From Armatimonadota bacterium (GTDB lineage Bacteria > Cloacimonadota > Cloacimonadia > Cloacimonadales > TCS61), in the NCBI GenBank assembly GCA_030612605.1, contig JAUWNO010000175.1, forward strand, positions 1 to 5,366: 5,366 bases of DNA, given 5' to 3'. A program made the position numbers and the translations under genes. The notes under the pieces are model-generated. The model did not search any database and was not told the origin of the DNA. It saw nothing but the letters and a program-made list of their open reading frames with translations. Positions 1 through 4,296 of this stretch are shown one piece after another (the stretch's first letter is position 1; each line of letters opens with the position of its first letter).

Positions 1-1191
1 TGCTCTAACTTTTGCACTGGTCATATCCATAATCCAGACCACAGCAGCGATCAGCCAGATGATCACTCCAACATTATGCCATCTGAGAAGCTGCTGATTC
101 TGAAGAAGCAGTAAACCAATTCCGCCACCACCAACAAAACCAACTATCGTAGCCATGCGCACATTTATATCCCAACGATAAATCGTAAATGCCAGGTATG
201 GAGAAATTATTTGAGGAATCACTGCAAAAATCCAAACCTGGATTGTATTTGCTCCGGTTGCTTTAATTGCTTCTACAGGTCCTTCATCGATGTTCTCGAT
301 CTGTTCGGAATAAAGTTTTGTCAGAGCTGCAATGGAATGGATCATCAAAGCCAGCATTCCTGCAAAAGGGCCGATTCCCACCCACACACTGAAAATGATT
401 GCCCAGACAATCGCTTCAATAGAGCGGAAAAGCGTGGCAATCGTACGAATAGCAACATATACTGTATTTCCCAAAAACGTTTTTGGCATAAGATTGCGCG
501 CTGCAAAGAAACTTAAAATAAAGGCAAAAGGAATGGCAAAAATTGTTGCTAAAAGAGCTAAAAAGATTGTTTCAGCTAAAGCAGTTAAAGCTATATTTAG
601 CATATTGGAGTTTTTCTGAGCATATTTAAAAATAGAAGACTTATATTCCGAAAGATCATTTACATCTAATTTTTTCTTTATACTCGATAAAAACACTTTT
701 TTTGTTGTATGCGATCTATTTTTTATGCTTTCAAGTTTTTCCAAAACTTTTAAAGGGACATCATTTTCTCTCATATCTTCAAAAGATTTTTCAGTAAGTT
801 TATAACCTATTATGCTGGGATCAAAAATTCCGGATGCTATCCCTCTTGCATTTTTAAATTTTGTGAAGAATTTATAGGGATTAACGTCAACCAGGTTCCA
901 TCCTACAACAAAAGTAATTAGCAGCAAAAATACTATAGTCCAACCCCAGAAGGTTTTTTTCCATTTCAGATTTGTCAATTTTGTGGGAGAAAATATTTTT
1001 CTGCCCAGAGAAATACCAAGAGACAGGAAAATCAAGGTGAAAACTAACCCGGCAATAACTACGTGGATATTTTTAAGATCGACTTCAAACCAGCGATGAA
1101 TAAGAAAATAGGTGCATCCCAAAATATAAATCCAAAAAAGAAGGTCTGTAAAAAATGCTTGTATAATAGATTTTATCTTATTATTTTTCAT
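1..1191 (-). CDS. phnE: PhnE-type ABC transporter permease, C-terminus cut by window edge
   Basis: Inner-membrane channel subunit of a phosphonate/phosphite-type ABC importer, working with the PhnC ATPase and PhnD binding protein encoded just upstream. My translation of the reverse strand is open for 397 codons from ATG 1191-1189 to the window edge. Family signatures are clear: the EAA loop at about residues 305-327 (EAIKATGA, then IPQ), the PhnE-typical YRWDINVR at 338-345, and a glycine-rich GFVGGGGIG at 351-359. The last visible residues (MDMTSAKVRA) resemble the usual PhnE tail, so only a few residues should be missing. Hydrophobic segments lie at about 18-36, 42-62 and 82-97, then in the permease core from about 197 onward. 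Typical PhnE proteins are about 260 residues. This one has roughly 80 extra N-terminal residues with two membrane segments and a lysine-rich insertion at about 130-195. Its ATG overlaps the phnC stop (ATGA), and GAGGTGG lies 7 bases upstream. Confidence 0.93.
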   Translation of the reverse strand, partial: MKNNKIKSIIQAFFTDLLFWIYILGCTYFLIHRWFEVDLKNIHVVIAGLVFTLIFLSLGISLGRKIFSPTKLTNLKWKKTFWGWTIVFLLLITFVVGWNLVDVNPYKFFTKFKNARGIASGIFDPSIIGYKLTEKSFEDMRENDVPLKVLEKLESIKNRSHTTKKVFLSSIKKKLDVNDLSEYKSSIFKYAQKNSNMLNIALTALAETIFLALLATIFAIPFAFILSFFAARNLMPKTFLGNTVYVAIRTIATLFRSIEAIVWAIIFSVWVGIGPFAGMLALMIHSIAALTKLYSEQIENIDEGPVEAIKATGANTIQVWIFAVIPQIISPYLAFTIYRWDINVRMATIVGFVGGGGIGLLLLQNQQLLRWHNVGVIIWLIAAVVWIMDMTSAKVRA

Positions 1192-1955
1192 TTGATTTCC
1201 ACCTCTTCAGCTTCTTCTCCATAAATGTCCTTGAATTTCTTTTCATCGATTTCTTTTGGGGTTCCTTCAAAAACGATCTTGCCATCCTTCAAAGCCACAA
1301 CTCTGGTTCCATATTTTCGAGCTAAACTGAGAAAATGCAGGGAGCAGATAACTGTCATTTTATCTTTTTTATTCAACTCTCCCAGGTATCTCATTACAGA
1401 ATCAGCAGTGGCAGGATCAAGACTGGCAACAGGTTCGTCAGCCAGAATCACTCGCGGATTTTGCATCAGAGCCCGTGCAATTGCCACTCTCTGCTGCTGT
1501 CCGCCACTCAGATTTTTTACTTTTTTATCGGCGAATTCCAATAATCCTACACGTTTAAGATTTTCCATTGCTAATTTCATATCTGCTTTATGCTGGGCAA
1601 AAGTAACTGAATGTCCCAAAGAAACATAACCCAGTTTTCCTGTGAGCACATTTGTAAGTGCTGATAAATTCTTGATAAGATTGAATTGCTGGAAGATCAT
1701 ACCAATTTGTCTGCGGATGCGGCGAAGAGTTCTGCCGGTTGCTTTAACCACATCTCCATCACAGATATGAATTTCACCGGAAGTGGAATCTATCAGCTTG
1801 TTCATACATCTTAGAAGTGTGGATTTTCCTGAACCGGATAAACCCAGCAGAATGCAGAATTCCCCTTCTTTCACTGTTAAGTTTATACCCTTGAGAGCGT
1901 GAGTTCCGCCGGCATAAACTTTATGCAGATCTTTAAGTTCTATTATATTTTTCAT
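1188..1955 (-). CDS. phnC: PhnC-type ABC transporter ATP-binding protein
   Basis: Cytoplasmic ATPase that powers the PhnD/PhnE importer. At 255 residues it has the normal length of the PhnC family, and every ABC motif is intact: Walker A GLSGSGKST at 38-46, Q-loop glutamine at 89 (MIFQQFNL), signature LSGGQQQR at 149-156, Walker B VILADEP at 169-175 with Asp173 and catalytic Glu174, D-loop SLD at 178-180, and the switch histidine His207 in the SLHF segment. The N-terminal pattern (LKDLHKVYAGGTHALKGINL) and the HFLSLARKYGTRVVALKDGKIVFEG tail pattern fit PhnC better than MetN or PotA-like ATPases, and the phnD and phnE neighbours settle the assignment. Its ATG at 1955 overlaps the phnD TGA, and its own TGA overlaps the phnE ATG. 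The upstream ribosome site is weak (only a GGA), so translation probably depends on coupling to phnD. Confidence 0.96.
   Translation of the reverse strand: MKNIIELKDLHKVYAGGTHALKGINLTVKEGEFCILLGLSGSGKSTLLRCMNKLIDSTSGEIHICDGDVVKATGRTLRRIRRQIGMIFQQFNLIKNLSALTNVLTGKLGYVSLGHSVTFAQHKADMKLAMENLKRVGLLEFADKKVKNLSGGQQQRVAIARALMQNPRVILADEPVASLDPATADSVMRYLGELNKKDKMTVICSLHFLSLARKYGTRVVALKDGKIVFEGTPKEIDEKKFKDIYGEEAEEVEIK
1199..1205 (-). promoter_or_regulatory. Shine-Dalgarno site of phnE, inside phnC
   Basis: On the minus strand this reads GAGGTGG, ending 7 bases before the ATG at 1191. It lies inside the last codons of phnC and supports the overlapping ATGA start as the real phnE start, with its own ribosome entry in addition to coupling. 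Confidence 0.7.
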
Positions 1956-2854
1956 TTGATCAATTCCGTTGCATCTGTTCCCAGAATGTTCAGGGTTTGA
2001 CGAACAACATCATAATCGCTATCCTGGGCACGAATAAAATTATCGATGTCCAACAGATTTACCAAAGTTTCATGTCCTTGCTCCGATGCTGCAAAATCAA
2101 ATAAACACTGCACAATTTTCTCTCTCATTTCAGTTGGAAAATCTTTGCGGAAAGTGACTGTATCATTCGGAATCCAATCTGTATAACCAATAATCTTAAT
2201 CTTTTCAACAACATCTGGATAAGTTTCCAGCACAGCTCTGCGTGCATCACGAATCGTGCCATCTTCATTTGGAGGAGACCAGAATGTGCAACCAACATCT
2301 GCAGTTCCCTGATACACTGCTAAAATTGCCTGAGGATGACCGCCTGCATACATCATATCTTTTGGTTTGATGCCTTTTTGTCTCAAAATTGCAGATGGAT
2401 ATAAATAACCGGAAGTAGAAGCCGCATCTGTGTAAGCAATGATCTTGCCTTCAATATCCTCCAAAGAATTGATTTCACTGTCTGCTCGAGCCAGGAATTG
2501 TCCGCGATAATTTTCTAATCCATTTCGAACAGTAGTCAATGCTACTTCAGCACCAAATTTCTCATTTGCCAGAATATAGGCAAAAGTCGCAAGCCAGGCA
2601 ATATCAGTTTCATCTGTACCGATAGCTTCGATAACAGAGGCATAACTGGTGGGAACTGCCACTTTGAAATAATAACCTGTTTTTCCCGATAAATAATCTG
2701 ATACTGCTTTGCCGCTGGTAACAATCTTTCCAGCTTCCATTGAAGGTACAAAATACATCTTAATCGGATTTTTTTTCGTACCTAATTCTGCCTGTTGTAC
2801 ACAACTGAAAATAACTAAAATCAGCAAAACTAAAATAATTTTTATTGCTCTCAT
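1952..2854 (-). CDS. phnD: PhnD-type phosphonate/phosphite-binding lipoprotein
   Basis: Extracytoplasmic solute-binding subunit that captures the substrate and delivers it to PhnE. The 300-residue product starts with a short basic end, a hydrophobic stretch at 6-16 and a lipobox ending in Cys18 (VIFSC), so it is probably a membrane-anchored lipoprotein rather than a free periplasmic protein; phenylalanine at the -2 position is slightly unusual. Family marks of the PhnD (Phosphonate-bd) fold are TSYASVIEA at 69-77, ASTSGYLYP at 145-153 (the Ser/Thr loop that holds the phosphonate oxygens in characterised PhnD), GGHPQAILAVYQGTADVG at 171-188, and IPND at 228-231 in the hinge-lobe segment. The exact ligand cannot be read from sequence: 2-aminoethylphosphonate, phosphite and related oxyanions are all bound by this family. 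It is first in the operon and has a strong ribosome binding site. No C-P lyase gene is nearby in this window. Confidence 0.94.
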   Translation of the reverse strand: MRAIKIILVLLILVIFSCVQQAELGTKKNPIKMYFVPSMEAGKIVTSGKAVSDYLSGKTGYYFKVAVPTSYASVIEAIGTDETDIAWLATFAYILANEKFGAEVALTTVRNGLENYRGQFLARADSEINSLEDIEGKIIAYTDAASTSGYLYPSAILRQKGIKPKDMMYAGGHPQAILAVYQGTADVGCTFWSPPNEDGTIRDARRAVLETYPDVVEKIKIIGYTDWIPNDTVTFRKDFPTEMREKIVQCLFDFAASEQGHETLVNLLDIDNFIRAQDSDYDVVRQTLNILGTDATELIK

Positions 2855-2859
2855 TTTTA

Positions 2860-2865
2860 CTCCTC
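2860..2865 (-). promoter_or_regulatory. Shine-Dalgarno site of phnD
   Basis: Minus-strand GAGGAG with a 5-base spacer to the ATG at 2854. It begins directly next to base 2866, where an imperfect stem of the upstream palindromic element ends, so folding of that element could affect ribosome access. The link to regulation is inference. Confidence 0.8.
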
Positions 2866-2900
2866 AGCCGCTAAGAACACCCCGATACAGTCATACTTTT

Positions 2901-2956
2901 CTTACGGGGCAGAGCGAAGTAACGCAAAGAGTTTTTTTCTTCGCTTGCCCCATAAG
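2901..2956. repeat. Internal hairpin 1 of the phnD-upstream element
   Basis: Bases 2906-2919 pair with 2939-2951: GGGGCA with TGCCCC, then AGCGAAG with CTTCGCT, with one bulged G at 2912. After the mismatch at 2905/2952 the stem continues for four pairs (2901-2904 with 2953-2956). Total is about 17 pairs around a 19-base loop that ends in seven Ts. Confidence 0.8.
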
Positions 2957-2964
2957 GAGGAACG

Positions 2965-2997
2965 ACCCCAGTTGGATAAAAAAAAATCCAACGGGGT
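2965..2997. repeat. Internal hairpin 2 of the phnD-upstream element, poly-A loop
   Basis: ACCCC at 2965-2969 pairs with GGGGT at 2993-2997, and GTTGGAT at 2971-2977 pairs with ATCCAAC at 2986-2992. A single bulged A sits at 2970. The 12-bp stem is closed by a loop of eight As (poly-U in a phnD transcript). Confidence 0.8.
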
Positions 2998-3054
2998 AAA
3001 CTGTATCGGGGTGCTTTTTTGTGAACTTCGTGGCTAATTTTATTTCTGTTTTTT

Positions 3055-3074
3055 CTTTCATAAACTTTCATAAA
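3055..3074. repeat. Tandem 10-bp direct repeat
   Basis: CTTTCATAAA occurs twice head to tail at 3055-3064 and 3065-3074, in the AT-rich spacer between the two palindromic elements. It is short and may be chance or replication slippage. Confidence 0.5.
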
Positions 3075-3166
3075 TCATTTTACACTTTTCGAAGCTTGTC
3101 TTTAGCTCCTCACTCCGATATTATTTTAAGAGTTCTGCATAATTCAATTTCTAACTCACCCTCAAT

Positions 3167-3186
3167 CCCTCTCTCCAAAGAGAGGG
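3167..3186. repeat. Internal hairpin A of the second element
   Basis: CCCTCTCT at 3167-3174 pairs perfectly with AGAGAGGG at 3179-3186 around a 4-base CCAA loop. No T-run follows on either strand, so it does not look like an intrinsic terminator. Confidence 0.7.
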
Positions 3187-3199
3187 AAGATTTCTGTTT

Positions 3200-3224
3200 C
3201 CCCTTCTCTTTGCAAGAGAAGGGG
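3200..3224. repeat. Internal hairpin B of the second element
   Basis: An 11-bp perfect stem (CCCCTTCTCTT at 3200-3210 with 3214-3224) has a 3-base loop. It lies about 65 bases downstream of the HAD gene stop and could slow or end transcription or protect the mRNA 3' end. The absence of a U-tract on either strand argues against a standard terminator. Confidence 0.75.
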
Positions 3225-3287
3225 TTAGGGGATGAGTTGAATAATTTAATTTCCTGATTTTTCCTCATTATTCTCAAAAACACCTAA

Positions 3288-3986
3288 TTATGCAGAACTC
3301 ATCGCAATTATTATCTTTAATTCTAATAAATTATTTATTTCATACGTGGGATGAATATCTAATTTATTGTTCCACATATTTTGATTGAACCAACAAGTGT
3401 CAATGCCAAAATCATTACCGCCCTTTATATCTGAAACCAGATTATCTCCAACTAATAAAACGTCTTTTTTATTTTTATTCTCCAATTTCTGCAAAGCGAA
3501 TTCAAATATTTCTTTGTGTGGTTTGGGATAGCCGATTTCTTCTGAGATAAACAGCATTTTAAAGAAAGAAGCCAGCTTGGAATTACCAATCCTGGAACGC
3601 TGAACATCTGCAAGTCCATTGGTGATAATTGCCAGTTCACATTTTTCGGAAAAATATTCTACGATCTCTTCTGCGTCTTCATTCAAAAAACTGCATTCAG
3701 ATAGAAATGTGAGATAAGTTTTGCTGACTTCTGCAGGATCAAGTTCAAGGTTTGTTAGTTTGAAAAGCCTTGAGAAACGCTCTACTCTCAAATCTGTAGA
3801 AGTAATTTTTTTCTCTTCAAATTCACGCCAGATTTTTGCATTAATTGTTTTATACTCTTTATGTATGGAATCCAGATTTTCTTTTATTTCAAAAAACTCA
3901 AACGTTTTTAAGAAAGCGAATAATTCAGCTTTTCGATAATCAAACAGCACACCATCAGCATCAAAAAGAATGGTTTTGTATTTCAT
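3288..3986 (-). CDS. yjjG: HAD-superfamily phosphatase, YjjG/YfnB-type nucleotidase
   Basis: Probable cytoplasmic Mg-dependent phosphohydrolase. YjjG-family enzymes dephosphorylate pyrimidine nucleoside monophosphates, including non-canonical ones, which is seen as house-cleaning; the substrate here is inferred. Numbering from the ATG at 3986 (232 residues), the HAD motifs are all present: FDADGVLFD with nucleophile Asp9 and Asp11, motif II ITNG with Thr122, motif III Lys155 in GYPKP, and motif IV VGDNLVSD with Asp181 and Asp186. The helical cap at about 17-100 and the segments IWREFEEKKITS, FISEEIGYPKP and DTCWFN match YjjG closely. An in-frame ATG at 4001 would add five residues, but AAAGGGG (3992-3998) sits 5 bases before the 3986 ATG and favours that start. 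The extreme C-terminus (final SSA and the TAA) is read from the terminal repeat of the neighbouring palindromic element, so the tail is probably not ancestral. It is on the same strand as phnDCE but about 430 bases away. Confidence 0.9.
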   Translation of the reverse strand: MKYKTILFDADGVLFDYRKAELFAFLKTFEFFEIKENLDSIHKEYKTINAKIWREFEEKKITSTDLRVERFSRLFKLTNLELDPAEVSKTYLTFLSECSFLNEDAEEIVEYFSEKCELAIITNGLADVQRSRIGNSKLASFFKMLFISEEIGYPKPHKEIFEFALQKLENKNKKDVLLVGDNLVSDIKGGNDFGIDTCWFNQNMWNNKLDIHPTYEINNLLELKIIIAMSSA

Positions 3987-3991
3987 TAATT

Positions 3992-3998
3992 CCCCTTT
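3992..3998 (-). promoter_or_regulatory. Shine-Dalgarno site deciding the HAD gene start
   Basis: Minus-strand AAAGGGG lies 5 bases before the ATG at 3986. The alternative ATG at 4001 is preceded only by a poorly placed GATGGA, so the shorter form is preferred. Confidence 0.6.
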
Positions 3999-4022
3999 CA
4001 TTCCATCTTCTTTTTACCAACC

Positions 4023-4067
4023 TTCCGAATCCTTTTACATCTAAAGATTTGCGAGAAGGCTTCGGAA
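4023..4067. repeat. Imperfect inverted repeat upstream of the HAD gene
   Basis: TTCCGAA at 4023-4029 pairs with TTCGGAA at 4061-4067. After one mismatch (4030/4060), CCTTTT at 4031-4036 pairs with AGAAGG at 4054-4059, including one G-T pair. This gives about 13 pairs around a 17-base loop. It lies in the leader or promoter region of the HAD gene, 22-66 bases before the 4001 ATG, and could be a leader hairpin, an operator or another intergenic repeat. No T-run follows on either strand. Confidence 0.55.
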
Positions 4068-4211
4068 TGTTTAATATCTAAACCCTTTTCCTGATATTTT
4101 ATTTCAAGATTAAACGTCAACCTGATTCTTGATTATGTAAAGATATTTTTTGTATCTTATTTTCAGGATTTTAATTGGAAGAAAATTAAATCGATAATTT
4201 TAATGTTATTC

Positions 4212-4251
4212 TTGACAGATAAATTTGCTAATCAGGTTGTAAAACTTGACA
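4212..4251 (+). promoter_or_regulatory. Two TTGACA hexamers, possible -35 boxes for the propeller gene
   Basis: TTGACA occurs at 4212-4217 and again at 4246-4251, 34 bases apart. Neither has a good TATAAT match at 16-18 bases downstream, so promoter activity is uncertain. If the organism uses Bacteroidota-type sigma factors, the hexamers could be coincidental. Confidence 0.22.
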
Positions 4252-4287
4252 AAAGAAATCAATGAAATTTGTCTGAATATGCAGTTT

Positions 4288-4291
4288 GGAG
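4288..4291 (+). promoter_or_regulatory. Shine-Dalgarno site of the propeller gene
   Basis: GGAG with a 5-base A-rich spacer before ATG 4297. It favours this start over the in-frame ATG at 4279, which would add six residues (MQFGEK) before the basic start of the signal peptide. Confidence 0.6.
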
Positions 4292-4296
4292 AAAAA

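Larger units (their letters stand above)
2866..3035. repeat. Nested palindromic element in front of phnD (three-way-junction fold)
   Basis: A perfect 14-bp inverted repeat, 2878-2891 with 3000-3013 (CACCCCGATACAGT and its complement), encloses two internal hairpins at 2901-2956 and 2965-2997. Outside it, 2866-2875 pairs imperfectly with 3026-3035 (AGCCGCTAAG against CTTCGTGGCT: one mismatch, one G-T pair), with unpaired bases between the two stems. As RNA on either strand it would fold as a closing stem with two arms. The right arm is followed by a six-T run on the plus strand. It could be a mobile palindromic repeat (MITE or REP-like) or a structured 5' leader of phnD; architecture alone does not decide. 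Short open frames crossing it on both strands are side effects of the repeat. I see no flanking target-site duplication. Confidence 0.8.
3130..3300. repeat. MITE-like palindromic element with perfect 15-bp terminal inverted repeats
   Basis: GAGTTCTGCATAATT at 3130-3144 is repeated as its exact complement at 3286-3300. Inside, ATTCAA (3142-3147) and AACTCA (3153-3158) can pair with TTGAAT (3237-3242) and TGAGTT (3233-3238), as alternatives that share bases. Two strong hairpins sit in the middle, at 3167-3186 and 3200-3224. The internal text (CTCACCCTCAATCCCTCTC and, in complement, CCCTAACCCCTTCTC) resembles the pyrimidine-rich CTCACCCTAACCC-type intergenic repeats found in many bacterial genomes. 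There is no open frame long enough for a transposase, so it would be non-autonomous. No clean target-site duplication is visible. The right terminal repeat overlaps the 3' end of the neighbouring HAD gene. Confidence 0.75.
4068..4296. other. AT-rich divergent intergenic region
   Basis: It separates the minus-strand HAD gene from the plus-strand propeller gene and should hold the latter's promoter. I see no gene in it. It contains a spaced inverted repeat: CAACCTGATT at 4118-4127 and AATCAGGTTG at 4230-4239, flanked by TCAAG at 4104-4108 and CTTGA at 4245-4249. Two TTGACA hexamers are described separately. Confidence 0.6.

Noticed and set aside
211..619. Plus-strand open frames of 101 and 95 codons
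   Set aside because: They lie antisense to the strongly supported phnE frame, whose EAA loop and permease motifs are in this stretch; their compositions look like antisense artefacts.
2965..3020. Intrinsic terminator on the plus strand (stem followed by six Ts)
   Set aside because: No plus-strand gene precedes it, the T-run follows the outer arm of a long multi-branch fold rather than a simple hairpin, and the flanking genes are all on the minus strand.
2871..3071. Minus-strand 66-codon frame that could be a phnD leader peptide
   Set aside because: It is created by the palindromic element, lacks a clear ribosome binding site at its ATG, and has a mirror frame on the plus strand, as expected for a repeat.
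3077..3105. Minus-strand TAAAAT as a -10 box for phnD
   Set aside because: The hexamer 17 bases upstream reads CTAAAG, a poor -35, and AT-rich spacers give such matches by chance.
3153..3238. CRISPR-like array or tandem repeat
   Set aside because: The similar CTCACC/CCCTAACCCC units are inverted rather than direct, and there are only two, so this is palindromic structure and not repeat-spacer organisation.
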